Positions 33,283 through 42,690 of a stretch of 63,422 bases of DNA are shown in pieces. The position numbers and the translations under genes are program-made. The notes below the pieces were generated by a model. It was not told where the DNA came from. It ran no database searches and saw nothing but the letters and a program-made list of their open reading frames with translations. Source of the stretch: Gemmatimonadota bacterium (GTDB taxonomy: Bacteria; GCA-2686955). The stretch lies in the NCBI GenBank assembly GCA_002686955.1, contig NYZA01000258.1, positions 1 through 63,422 of the forward strand, given 5' to 3'. Every line of letters begins with the position of its first letter. The stretch's first letter is position 1.

Positions 33283-35112
33283 TCAATTCAAGTACCCCAA
33301 CGAGCGCAGCTCCGCCTCGAGATCCTCGTCCATCTCGGGATCGACTTGGAAGGAGCTACGGCGCGATTCGACCTCGTACGAGGCGACCCTGAGTGGAGGG
33401 CGATTCCGCAAGACCTCGCGGCGCACCCCATCGAGCCGAGCCTTTCCCGGCATCTCCTCCGCCAAGGGAAACCCCATCAGGTAGAGCGCCGTCGGTGCGG
33501 CGTCGACCAGGTGGACCGGATCCTCCAAGACGGTCCCCGCCTCGATATCCGGTCCCCACATCATGAAGACCCCCTCGACACGGTGGTTCCCGCTCCATAG
33601 GTTGCGCGCCTTCCCCTTCGACCAGAGATCGAGGATCCAGCCATGCTCCTCTTCCCAAGGGCCGGCGCCATGATCTGAGATGATGATCAGATCGGTGGAA
33701 TCGTCGAGCACGGCTAGAAGCGAACCGAGCATATCGTCGACATGCCGGTAGACCGCCTCGATCGGGTCGTAGTCGACCTCGGCGGATCGCAGGCCGCCTA
33801 CCGATTCCGGATCGTGAAACTCCCAGAATTGGTGTTGGGCGACGTCGGGTCCCTTCACGTAGATCGAGAGGAAGTCCCACTCCTCTCCCTCGGCCAACAT
33901 CGGGCCGAGCACCATGGCGAGATTGTCCCATTTGAATAGATTCGTCACGTGCTGAGGGATGGCGGTTCCGTCGGTCTCGTCCCCGTCGCAAGACACGAAG
34001 ACATTGCCCACCGAGAATGCTCTGGTCAGTCCGGGCAGTCCGTAGCGCTCGACCAGCTCTGCAGGCATCACCCGCCCAGCTCCCTCGATCTCCCCCCGAT
34101 AGCGATCGGAAACGATGAACCCGTTGACATCTTCGATCGGCCAGGAGGGCCACCAGGCAACGCTGCCTACCGTCCTCCCATACTCCGAGAAGATCTGCCA
34201 GAGCGACTTCACGCGCCGCATCCCAGCATTCGCCGGCAGATAGCTCAAACGATCCGACTCGATCGGAAGGCGGAATGGGAGCGGTTCTTCGAGCCCCGGC
34301 ACGAAGGTGACCTCCATGTCGAGGATCCCGTGGTCCTTCGGCTCCCGCCCGCTGATCACGGTGCTCCACAAGACCGGTGAACGCATCCCGCCCGAGGCGC
34401 TGTTCGTCAGCGGCTGAATCGGCGAGACCGTGGACTGGAGCGTTCCCCGAGCCCCTTCCGCGATGACGCGGGCGAAGTTCGGTAGCTCCCCCCTATCGAG
34501 CATCGGATCGATCACTCGCCAGGTGGCCCCGTCCACGCCGAGCAGCAGAACCCGCCGGTCGGTGGGCCGAAGGGCGGCCTCGATCTCGGCGCGATCGCCG
34601 CGAGGCTCGGGCAGCCGCAAATAGCGCGCCGCTCCGACCAGCATAAAGACGAGCAGCACCGGCGCCACCCCCCATGGCCCGGGTCTCCGCTCCCGAACGA
34701 GGAATCTCGAGAGCAGATAGCCTCCCAGCAGGCAGACGAGAAGCACGGCCACCAGCTCCGCGTGAATCGTGCCGTCGGAAGGGCTGAAGGGACGCCTCGC
34801 GAGCACCCGCCCGGGCGCGATCGCGAGCCCCGCTCCCAGACCGAGCACCACCGTGGCGGCACCCCGCCCGGCCACCCGATTCTCGCCTCTCAGCGCCTGG
34901 GCCGTCAGCTCGACCAAGAGCGCGACCGCCGCCATCGGCAACCCCACGTACAGAACGAAATAGCGCCAGATCCGCAGGAAATCGACAAAAAGGGGGAGCA
35001 TCTCGAAGATTCGCACCACCTGCATCTCGATCGCCAGCGATCCGATCAGCCCCCCGGCACAAGCCCAGCCGAGACCGCGGCGCAAGGCGTTTCCGCTATT
35101 CGACACCCTCAC
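33283..35112 (-). CDS. Membrane-anchored alkaline-phosphatase-superfamily phosphodiesterase
   Basis: A 609-residue protein with five hydrophobic helices in the first 170 residues, then a soluble catalytic domain of the type I phosphodiesterase/nucleotide pyrophosphatase superfamily. LLLGVDGATW carries a metal-binding aspartate; SPVLWSTVISGREPKDHGI the nucleophile Thr/Ser region and metal-binding DHG; LIIISDHGAGPW metal ligands. It ends in the LRSLGYLN tail common in bacterial members. It probably faces the periplasm and cleaves phospho- or sulfo-esters of lipids or glycans. Its first 17 bases overlap hisS. The substrate is unknown. Confidence 0.8.
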   Translation of the reverse strand: MRVSNSGNALRRGLGWACAGGLIGSLAIEMQVVRIFEMLPLFVDFLRIWRYFVLYVGLPMAAVALLVELTAQALRGENRVAGRGAATVVLGLGAGLAIAPGRVLARRPFSPSDGTIHAELVAVLLVCLLGGYLLSRFLVRERRPGPWGVAPVLLVFMLVGAARYLRLPEPRGDRAEIEAALRPTDRRVLLLGVDGATWRVIDPMLDRGELPNFARVIAEGARGTLQSTVSPIQPLTNSASGGMRSPVLWSTVISGREPKDHGILDMEVTFVPGLEEPLPFRLPIESDRLSYLPANAGMRRVKSLWQIFSEYGRTVGSVAWWPSWPIEDVNGFIVSDRYRGEIEGAGRVMPAELVERYGLPGLTRAFSVGNVFVSCDGDETDGTAIPQHVTNLFKWDNLAMVLGPMLAEGEEWDFLSIYVKGPDVAQHQFWEFHDPESVGGLRSAEVDYDPIEAVYRHVDDMLGSLLAVLDDSTDLIIISDHGAGPWEEEHGWILDLWSKGKARNLWSGNHRVEGVFMMWGPDIEAGTVLEDPVHLVDAAPTALYLMGFPLAEEMPGKARLDGVRREVLRNRPPLRVASYEVESRRSSFQVDPEMDEDLEAELRSLGYLN

Positions 35113-36433
35113 CCCTTTCGCCGAGGCGGGCGATCAGAGCCTCTTCGTCGAATGCCCTCTCCTCGCCGCTCCGCAGATCTTTGAGATTCCATGCACCTTT
35201 CGCGCGCTCGTCCGGTCCCTGAATCGCGACGTACGGCACCCCCCCACGATCGGCGGCCCGAATCTGCTTTTTCAGCGCCCTTCGTTCCAGCGGTACCTCC
35301 ACCGCGACGCCCACCTCGCGCAGGCGGCGCGCCAGGGCATGGGCCGCCGCCCTCCCCTCGTCGTCGAAAAGGGTCACCATCACCTTCGCGGTAGACCGGG
35401 GAAGCTCCAGCTCCCCCTCCTCCGCCAGCCCATCGAAGATCCGGTCTAGCCCGAGCGAGATGCCCACCGCCGACACGTCCTTGCCGCTGAAGGTGCCGAT
35501 CAGGCCATCGTATCGCCCCCCGCTCATCACGCTGCCCAGCTCCGGCATGCGTTGCGCGATGGTCTCGAAGATCGCGCCGGTGTAGTAGTCCATCCCGCGC
35601 GCTATCGATATATCGATCGCCAGATGCCCTGCCGCCACCCCCATCTCGGCGGCGCGCTCGATCATGCCGCGCAGCTCCGCAACCCCTTCGGCCCCGGCAC
35701 CTCTACCGCCGAAGAGCCGCTTGGTCTCATCGAGAGCCACGAGAGGGTCGAGTGAATCGATCACGCCGTTCAGATCCAGAAAGCCCTTTAGCGCGTCCGC
35801 CGCGACCTCGGGGGCGAACTTCCGGATCTCCGCCACAGCCCCTTCCACGCCAATCTTATCGATCTTGTCGACAGCTCGATAGAGGGCGTGGGCATCGGCG
35901 CCGTCGACACCCATCGATGCGGCGAGGCCGTCGAGGATGCGCCGGTGGCTGATCCGGATCCGATACTCGTCGATCCCCACCGCCGCCATCAGGTCGCAGC
36001 CGACCGCCAGGCATTCCGCATCGGCGGCCAGGGAATCGCTCCCAACGATGTCTGCGTCGCACTGGTAGAACTCGCGAAAACGCCCCCGCTGCGGTTTCTC
36101 GCCCCGCCACGCCGGCGCGATCTGATAACGCTTGAAGGGCGAAGGAAGTGCCTGCCCGTGCTGCGCGATCATGCGCGCCAGCGGAACCGTGAGGTCGTAA
36201 CGCAGGCATACGTCGCGCCCCCCGGAGTCGGTGAAGCGGTAGACCTGCCGCGCTACCTCGTCCCCCCCCTTCGTGAGCAGAAGCTCGGCGAGCTCGAGGG
36301 CGGGCGTCTCGACCGGCAGGAAACCGTAGCGTTCGAAGCACTCCTGGACCCGGCGAATAAAGCGCATTCGCGCGATCATCCGTTCCGGCAAGTAGTCGCG
36401 AAACCCCTTCAGAACGCGGGGTTGAACAGCCAT
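35096..36433 (-). CDS. hisS: Histidine-tRNA ligase
   Basis: A 445-residue class II aminoacyl-tRNA synthetase that charges tRNA-His. Motif 2 region FREFYQCDADIVG, the histidine-specific RGMDYYTGAIFE and motif 3 GGRYDGLIG (shared with the HisRS family) are all present, and the C-terminal anticodon-binding domain spans about 340-430. It starts at MAVQPRVLKGFRDYLPERM. The gene lies between a secreted metallopeptidase and a membrane phosphodiesterase with gaps of 13 bases and a 17-base overlap, so this housekeeping enzyme is probably co-transcribed with envelope genes. Confidence 0.96.
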   Translation of the reverse strand: MAVQPRVLKGFRDYLPERMIARMRFIRRVQECFERYGFLPVETPALELAELLLTKGGDEVARQVYRFTDSGGRDVCLRYDLTVPLARMIAQHGQALPSPFKRYQIAPAWRGEKPQRGRFREFYQCDADIVGSDSLAADAECLAVGCDLMAAVGIDEYRIRISHRRILDGLAASMGVDGADAHALYRAVDKIDKIGVEGAVAEIRKFAPEVAADALKGFLDLNGVIDSLDPLVALDETKRLFGGRGAGAEGVAELRGMIERAAEMGVAAGHLAIDISIARGMDYYTGAIFETIAQRMPELGSVMSGGRYDGLIGTFSGKDVSAVGISLGLDRIFDGLAEEGELELPRSTAKVMVTLFDDEGRAAAHALARRLREVGVAVEVPLERRALKKQIRAADRGGVPYVAIQGPDERAKGAWNLKDLRSGEERAFDEEALIARLGERGEGVE

Positions 36434-36446
36434 GCGGATCCCCCTC

Positions 36447-39383
36447 TCAAGGGTTGCGGCGAATCAGTGGAGCGGACCAGGGCGCGGCGATCGACACCAT
36501 CCAGCGTGCGCCAAACTCGTCCTGCTCGCCGAGCAGCTCCGGGTGGTTCAACCAGACCGGCAGATCGAGGCGAATCGGCAGGCGTCCCAAGAGGCTTCCG
36601 CGAATCCCGATCCCCGCGTCGTCGAGCGACCCGAGACCGGCCGTGTCGACCCCTACGCCGCCCGGGCTCGCCGAATCGACGAAGAGAAAGAGCCGCGGCT
36701 TCGAAAGCGCCTTGCCCACAACCCCCCCGATCAGCGGAAGCGGGCCCTCGACCTCGGCGCTGATCGCCGCCAGTCGCTGTGCCGCGAAATCGCCCGCGCT
36801 GCCGAAATAGCCCCGCGCATTCCCCCCACCGGGCATCCAGACATGCAGATCGTCGGGCACTCCGCCGGGCGACGCCAGCCAGGGCGCCTCGTGCCGCGCC
36901 CTCACACCTGCCCCCCCCACCCGGAATCGCTCGTGCGCCGGAGTCGGTTCCGAGCTCAGCCCTGCCAGGAAACGCAGCCGCACCCGCAGATCGCTCCTCG
37001 GCACCTCGCCCGTCACGCGGGCGCCCAGAGCCAGCCGATCGAATCCGTGGTCTCCGCCGAAGCTCTCGATCCCCCGCCTGAAGCCGATCGACGCGCTCAG
37101 ATCGAAAGGGTACGGCCGCGCCGAGACATCGTGGAAGAGCCCGAGGACGTGCGTATCGCCCCGCTCCCATCCCGCGCCGGCGAGACGCTCACCGACCGTC
37201 TCCCGAGAGATCCCGAACCCGAAATGGTGGTGGGGCGGATAGATCTTCTCCCTCGACCCCCAGCGTTCGAAGCGCCACTCCCACCGCTCCAACCCCTCGA
37301 TATTCTCGACGGTGAAGAGATGCGTTCCATCCCGCCCCCAGCGTCTGAGACGCCGCGAGGGGAGCGACAAACGCAGCCGCAGATCGAAGCGCTCCCGCTC
37401 CTGAGACCACCAGGCGCCCATCAGGCTCTGGTCGAACCATCCCCCGTATCCAAGCCTGAGATTGCCACCCAAACGGTATCCGTCGACGTCGTTGTGCCAG
37501 CCCCCCGGGCGAAAGCGCAGAGCATAGGCATCCTCGTCGGGCTCGGCGTGTGCCGGCCAATCGATCCCGAAGGAGGTCGCCCGCGGCCACCGATCGTTCC
37601 GGCGATCGACATCGGCGAACTCTCCCCGCGGATCGAGGATGTAAGCATCGGGCCGTTCCCGGGTCACGACTGTCAGCTCGCTGACTCGATCCTCACCCGC
37701 GCCATCGATCACCACTTCTGTGTTCTCGTCCTCCCCCACACGCCCGCGCCCTCCTCGAAGATGGAGTTCGAAGGGGACGGCGATATCCCCGATCCTCTCG
37801 ACGGTCACGGTGCTTCGCCACGATCCGTCCGGCTCCTCTTCGACCGCCACGTCGTCGATCGCCATGTCGATGCCGTCGGTTTTCCGGACCCAAGCATCGA
37901 AGACCGCTTCCAAAGGCTGGCCCGACGCATCCTCCATCGCCTCCCGAAAGCGGTCCTCGGTGACGTGATCGAGCGCCCAACGTTCGTAGTAGAGACGCAT
38001 TCCCCGATCGAAGGTCTCCCGTCCGAGCAGATTCTCGAGGTGATCGAGGAAGAGGGAAGCGCGCCCGTACACCATGTCGCGATAGGCCTCGACGAAGCGG
38101 TGGGAGTGGGTGTCGACCGGCTCCATCCGTCCGCGCCGCAGTCGCGCCGCGTGCCGCCGCCGCCCCCGCTCCCAGAGCGCTTCCGGCCCCAGAAGCGAAT
38201 CGTAACGGCTCAGTTTCTCCTTCTTGCCGTTGGGCCCATAGCGCTCGGTCAGATAGCGGGTGGTTTGCCAGGTGGTGAAGCCCTCGTCGAGCCAGGCGTG
38301 GTCCGTCTCGTCGTTCGCCAGGATGCCGTAGAAGTAGATATGGCCGACCTCGTGCAGCACCAATCCTTCGCTCGCGCGCCCGTCCATGACGAGCATCGGG
38401 TACTCCATGCCGCCGCTAAGCAATCCGTGCACGAGGCTGAGCTGCGGATAGGGGTAGGGTCCAACCAGACGATCGAGCCATTCCAACGCACGCGCTCCGT
38501 AGACATGCACCGAGTCGCGCCACGCGTCGCCGTCGGAGGAACGGATGAAGCTGTGTATCTCCGTCCCATTGAACGTCGTGTCTATCAGCGCGAAATCGGG
38601 CGACGCGCACCAGGCGAAATCGTGGACATCGTCGGCTTCGAATGTCACGCTACGGCGCTCTTCGGGATCCCGTTCCGGAGGGCTTTCGTCGTCGAAGCGG
38701 GCGCGTGCGTCGCCCCAGCCCGGATTGCCCTCGGTGGGCACGCCGGTCGCCGCGACTACGTGGTCGGCCGGCACATCGATCGTGACACGGAAGGATCCGA
38801 ACTCGCCGTAGAACTCCCCCTTGCGGTAGGGATCGAGATCCCATCCATCCGCATCGTATACGGCTACCTTCGGATACCACTGGGCCATGTCGAACTGGCG
38901 GCCCCGCCAGCCTGATCGGGTGCTGTGCTTGCGGATCTGTCCACCCCAGACGAGGTCGATGCGAGTGGATGAGCCTGGAAGAAGGGGAGGATCGAGAGGG
39001 ATGCGGAGCAGGGTGTAATCGACGGCGAATTCGCTCGGGCTGCCGGCGACGGAGAGGGAGTCGATATCGATCCAGCCGCGCTCCTCGTCACCGAGGGCAT
39101 CGACGAGGCGGCCGTTGTGGTGACGCCAATGGTCGCGGCGCATCGGTGATGCCTCGTCACGGAAGGCGTTCGGGTAGAGGTGGAAGACGAGCTGCGTCAA
39201 GGTGTCGGGGGAGGCGTTGTGGTAGTCGACGCTCTCCCTGGCCTCGAGCGATTTCGCGCCGGCATCGAGGCGCACATCGATCGTGTAGCTCGGCACCTGG
39301 CGCCAATCGTCGGCCGGCTCGGCGGCGGCCTGGGCTCCGAGGAAGACGCAGATGAAAAGGGTGATGAAGCCGGGAATCCGCAT
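36447..39383 (-). CDS. M1-type metallopeptidase fused to a predicted outer-membrane beta-barrel
   Basis: A 978-residue protein with a signal peptide (to about residue 21). Residues 30-470 form an M1 aminopeptidase-like part: the substrate/exopeptidase loop GGMEY (324-328) and zinc site HEVGH (344-348) with the third ligand E367 in WLDEGFTTW. This is HExxH-x18-E. Residues about 600-978 have no peptidase features and read as beta-strands alternating with turns (GNLRLGYGGWFDQSLMGAWW, RVGGAGVRARHE, RWMVSIAAPWSAPL), ending in a strand: a barrel like that of Omp85/BamA-type surface proteins. The fusion would hold the peptidase at the outer membrane. It is the first gene of the hisS operon, transcribed from the 228-base gap to the restriction gene. 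Confidence 0.8.
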   Translation of the reverse strand: MRIPGFITLFICVFLGAQAAAEPADDWRQVPSYTIDVRLDAGAKSLEARESVDYHNASPDTLTQLVFHLYPNAFRDEASPMRRDHWRHHNGRLVDALGDEERGWIDIDSLSVAGSPSEFAVDYTLLRIPLDPPLLPGSSTRIDLVWGGQIRKHSTRSGWRGRQFDMAQWYPKVAVYDADGWDLDPYRKGEFYGEFGSFRVTIDVPADHVVAATGVPTEGNPGWGDARARFDDESPPERDPEERRSVTFEADDVHDFAWCASPDFALIDTTFNGTEIHSFIRSSDGDAWRDSVHVYGARALEWLDRLVGPYPYPQLSLVHGLLSGGMEYPMLVMDGRASEGLVLHEVGHIYFYGILANDETDHAWLDEGFTTWQTTRYLTERYGPNGKKEKLSRYDSLLGPEALWERGRRRHAARLRRGRMEPVDTHSHRFVEAYRDMVYGRASLFLDHLENLLGRETFDRGMRLYYERWALDHVTEDRFREAMEDASGQPLEAVFDAWVRKTDGIDMAIDDVAVEEEPDGSWRSTVTVERIGDIAVPFELHLRGGRGRVGEDENTEVVIDGAGEDRVSELTVVTRERPDAYILDPRGEFADVDRRNDRWPRATSFGIDWPAHAEPDEDAYALRFRPGGWHNDVDGYRLGGNLRLGYGGWFDQSLMGAWWSQERERFDLRLRLSLPSRRLRRWGRDGTHLFTVENIEGLERWEWRFERWGSREKIYPPHHHFGFGISRETVGERLAGAGWERGDTHVLGLFHDVSARPYPFDLSASIGFRRGIESFGGDHGFDRLALGARVTGEVPRSDLRVRLRFLAGLSSEPTPAHERFRVGGAGVRARHEAPWLASPGGVPDDLHVWMPGGGNARGYFGSAGDFAAQRLAAISAEVEGPLPLIGGVVGKALSKPRLFLFVDSASPGGVGVDTAGLGSLDDAGIGIRGSLLGRLPIRLDLPVWLNHPELLGEQDEFGARWMVSIAAPWSAPLIRRNP

Positions 39384-39611
39384 GGGGTGGGACTCGGGGG
39401 ATGAGGATGAATCCGGACGCGGGGGTGGGAACGGGAGAGGATACGCTGGACGGGGGCGTTTTGGGTCGGCGAAGGGATGGCGCTCCGGGTTTGCGCCCCT
39501 TAGGGCCCGCGAGGAGAGGAACTTGCCGAGATTGGCCCGGGAACCGAAGAGCGCGCTCCGAGAGAGCTTCGACTATGATCTGCCCCAGTCCACACCGACC
39601 CGGGGGCAAGA

Positions 39612-42600
39612 ATGGCCGAGCAGTTCTTCGAACGACCGATCCTCAACTCCCCCTACGCCTATCCGCTCCGCCACTGGGAGCTGGATGGGGATGGTCAGCC
39701 GACCAACCGCGTCATCGAGCGGCGACGGCGCGCCGAGTTCATCACGCCGATCCCCAAGCCGAAGAAGCGACGCCGGGACAGCGCGCAATCCGAGATCGTA
39801 TTCGACGAAGGCAAGGGGCTCTCGACGGCAGCGCAGCAGTACGACCCGACGCCGATCATCAACGAGCTTCGCCGGACCGTGGACCACTGGCGGGAGGTAC
39901 CCGACGAAAGCGGTTGGCGCGTCACCCCCGAGACCGCGCGGCTGCTCAAGCACTGGCGCCACCACCGATTCAGCGGCATCCGCCCCTTCTTCTGCCAGGT
40001 CGAGGCGATCGAAACCGTCATCTGGTTGACCGAAGTCGCACCCAAGAGCGGCAAAGGGGGACGGCGCTTTCTGCATCACCTCGAAGCCGCGAGCGATCAG
40101 GCGAATCCGGGGCTCGGCCGACTGGCGCTGAAGCTGGCCACGGGAGCGGGCAAGACGACGGTGATGGCGATGCTCATCGCCTGGCAGACGATCAACGCGC
40201 TGCGCCGCCCGGGCAGCAAGCGATTCACGCGCGGTTTTCTCGTCGTCACCCCCGGCATCACCATTCGCGACCGCTTGCGAGTGCTGCAGCCGAACGACCC
40301 CGACAGCTATTTCCGCGACCGCGAGCTGGTCCCTGCCGAGATGCTGGGCGATCTCGAACGGGCACGGATCATCATCACCAACTACCACGCATTCAAACCG
40401 CGCGAGACTTTGAACCTCTCCAAAGGGGGCCGATCGCTTCTGCAAGGGAGGGGGCCGGATCTGCGGACGGTCGAGACCGAGGGGCAGCTCTTGCAGCGCG
40501 TCCTACCGGAGCTGATGGGGATGAAGCAGGTGCTGGTGCTCAACGACGAGGGCCACCATTGCTACCGCGAGAAGCCGGGGGACGACGCGGAAAGAGCGCT
40601 GAAGGGCGACGACAGAAAAGAAGCGGAAAAGAACCGCGAAGCAGCGCGCCTGTGGATCTCGGGTCTCGAGATGGTCGAAAGGCGGATCGGCCTGCAGCGG
40701 GTCATCGACTTGTCGGCCACACCTTTTTTCCTGCGCGGTTCCGGCTACGCCGAGGGAACGCTCTTCCCATGGACCATGAGCGACTTCTCGCTGATGGATG
40801 CGATCGAATGCGGAATCGTCAAGCTGCCGCGAGTGCCGGTCGCCGACAACATTCCCGGCGCGGAGATGCCGAAGTTCCGCAATCTCTGGGCGCACATCGG
40901 CGTCAAGATGCCCAAAAAGGGGCGAGGAAAGGCCGGTGGGCTCGATCCGCTGAGTATTCCGGTGGAGCTCCAGACCGCGCTGGAGGCGCTCTACGGGCAC
41001 TACGAGAAGACATTCGAGCTGTGGCGAGAAGCGGGGATCGAGATGCCGCCCTGCTTCATCGTGGTCTGCAACAACACGTCGACATCGAAGCTGGTCTACG
41101 ACTACATCTCGGGCTTCCATCGCGAAGGGGAGGGTGGCGCACGCACGTTGGAGCAGGGACGCCTTGCCCTGTTTCGGAACTTCGACGAGGACGGCTCGCC
41201 ATTCCCGCGCCCCCGCACGCTGCTGATCGACAGCGAGCAGCTCGAATCGGGCGACGCCCTGGACCCCTCTTTCCGCAAGATGGCGGGGGACGAGATCGAG
41301 CGGTTCAGGCGCGAGATCCTCGAGCGCACCAACGATCACCGTCTGGCGGCGAATCTGTCGGACCAGGATCTTTTGCGCGAGGTGATGAACACGGTCGGCA
41401 AGCGGGAACGGCTCGGCGAATCGGTTCGTTGCGTCGTTTCGGTGTCGATGCTCACCGAGGGATGGGATGCGAATACCGTGACCCACGTGCTCGGCGTGCG
41501 AGCGTTTGGCACCCAGCTCCTCTGCGAACAGGTGGTGGGCCGGGCGTTGCGCCGCCAGTCGTACGATCTGAACGAGGAGGGGCTCTTCAACGTCGAGTAT
41601 GCCGATGTGCTCGGCATCCCCTTCGACTTCACCGCCAAGCCGGTCGTCACGAAGCCCCAGACGCCCCCCGAGGCGATCGTCGTCTGCGCCGTCCGCCCCG
41701 ACCGGGACGCTTGCGAGATCCGCTTCCCGCGCGTGGCCGGGTATCGAGTGGAGCTGCCGAATCAACGACTGAGCGCTGACTTCGACGACGACTCCAAGCT
41801 GGAGCTCACTCCCAAGCTGGTGGGCCCCTCGAACACACAGAACCAGGGCATCATCGGTGAATCGGTCAACTTGAATCTGGTGCACACCCGATCCCTGCGC
41901 CGCTCCGCGCTCGTCTACTACCTCACCAAGCAGCTCCTCTACAGCGATTGGCGCGATCCCGGCGAGGAGCCGAAACTGCACCTCTTCGGCCAGCTCAAGC
42001 GGGTCACTCGCCAGTGGCTCGACGAGTGTCTGGTGTGCAAAGGGGACACCTATCCGGCCCAGCTCATGTATCAAGACCTGGCCGCGATGGCGTGTGCGCG
42101 CATCACCCGAGGAATCATCACGAAGCTGGCGGGGAAAAGCCCGATCAAGGCGGTGCTCGATCCCTACAACCCGACCGGCTCCACCAACCATGTCCGCTTC
42201 AGCACCTCGCGGAAGAAGACATACTTCAAGACCGACCCCCGCCGCTGCCACGTCAATTGGGCGGTGTGCGATTCCGGCTGGGAGGGGGAGCTCTGTCGGG
42301 TCGCGGAGGATCATCCTCGGGTGCGAAGCTACGTGAAGAACCAGGGACTCGGGTTCGAAGTTCCGTACCGCTACGGTGCGACCGCGCGCATCTATCGGCC
42401 CGACTTCATCCTCGTCATCGACGACGGACGTGGTCCGGACGACCCGCTGCAAATGGTGGTCGAGGTCAAGGGGTACCGAGGCGAAGACGCGAAGGAGAAG
42501 AAGGCGACGATGTTGACCTACTGGGTGCCCGGCGTGAACGAGCTCGGCAGCTACGGTCGCTGGGGATTCGTCGAGCTCACCGACGTGTTTCAGATGACCG

Positions 42601-42677
42601 ACGAACTGAACTCCGCGATTAACGCCTGTGTCGAGGCGGGGAAGAGCGATCGCAGAGCGGTCGGACAAACGGCGTAA
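39612..42677 (+). CDS. Type III-like restriction helicase-nuclease (BPTD_3080 family)
   Basis: A 1021-residue SF2 helicase fused to a nuclease. Walker A is ATGAGKT (176-182); the DEAD-box variant is LNDEGHH; motif III is LSATPFF; motif V/VI are VSMLTEGWD and QVVGRALRR. A C-terminal PD-(D/E)xK-type site reads YRPDFILVID, then VVEVKGY. This is the restriction subunit of the Res type of the BPTD_3080 family; it translocates on DNA and cuts unmodified sites together with its methyltransferase. The partner methyltransferase starts 14 bases on. The protein begins MAEQFFERPILNSPYAYP, a known start of this family. It is divergent from the M1 peptidase. Confidence 0.9.
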   Translation: MAEQFFERPILNSPYAYPLRHWELDGDGQPTNRVIERRRRAEFITPIPKPKKRRRDSAQSEIVFDEGKGLSTAAQQYDPTPIINELRRTVDHWREVPDESGWRVTPETARLLKHWRHHRFSGIRPFFCQVEAIETVIWLTEVAPKSGKGGRRFLHHLEAASDQANPGLGRLALKLATGAGKTTVMAMLIAWQTINALRRPGSKRFTRGFLVVTPGITIRDRLRVLQPNDPDSYFRDRELVPAEMLGDLERARIIITNYHAFKPRETLNLSKGGRSLLQGRGPDLRTVETEGQLLQRVLPELMGMKQVLVLNDEGHHCYREKPGDDAERALKGDDRKEAEKNREAARLWISGLEMVERRIGLQRVIDLSATPFFLRGSGYAEGTLFPWTMSDFSLMDAIECGIVKLPRVPVADNIPGAEMPKFRNLWAHIGVKMPKKGRGKAGGLDPLSIPVELQTALEALYGHYEKTFELWREAGIEMPPCFIVVCNNTSTSKLVYDYISGFHREGEGGARTLEQGRLALFRNFDEDGSPFPRPRTLLIDSEQLESGDALDPSFRKMAGDEIERFRREILERTNDHRLAANLSDQDLLREVMNTVGKRERLGESVRCVVSVSMLTEGWDANTVTHVLGVRAFGTQLLCEQVVGRALRRQSYDLNEEGLFNVEYADVLGIPFDFTAKPVVTKPQTPPEAIVVCAVRPDRDACEIRFPRVAGYRVELPNQRLSADFDDDSKLELTPKLVGPSNTQNQGIIGESVNLNLVHTRSLRRSALVYYLTKQLLYSDWRDPGEEPKLHLFGQLKRVTRQWLDECLVCKGDTYPAQLMYQDLAAMACARITRGIITKLAGKSPIKAVLDPYNPTGSTNHVRFSTSRKKTYFKTDPRRCHVNWAVCDSGWEGELCRVAEDHPRVRSYVKNQGLGFEVPYRYGATARIYRPDFILVIDDGRGPDDPLQMVVEVKGYRGEDAKEKKATMLTYWVPGVNELGSYGRWGFVELTDVFQMTDELNSAINACVEAGKSDRRAVGQTA

Positions 42678-42690
42678 GGAAGATCCACCG

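Noticed and set aside
36432-38915. Plus-strand frame of about 820 codons opposite the M1 peptidase
   Set aside because: Antisense shadow, Pro/Arg/His-rich, no start context.
39401-41779. Second long plus-strand frame inside the restriction gene
   Set aside because: Arg/Pro/Gly-rich, no signature, overlapping a gene with full domain evidence.
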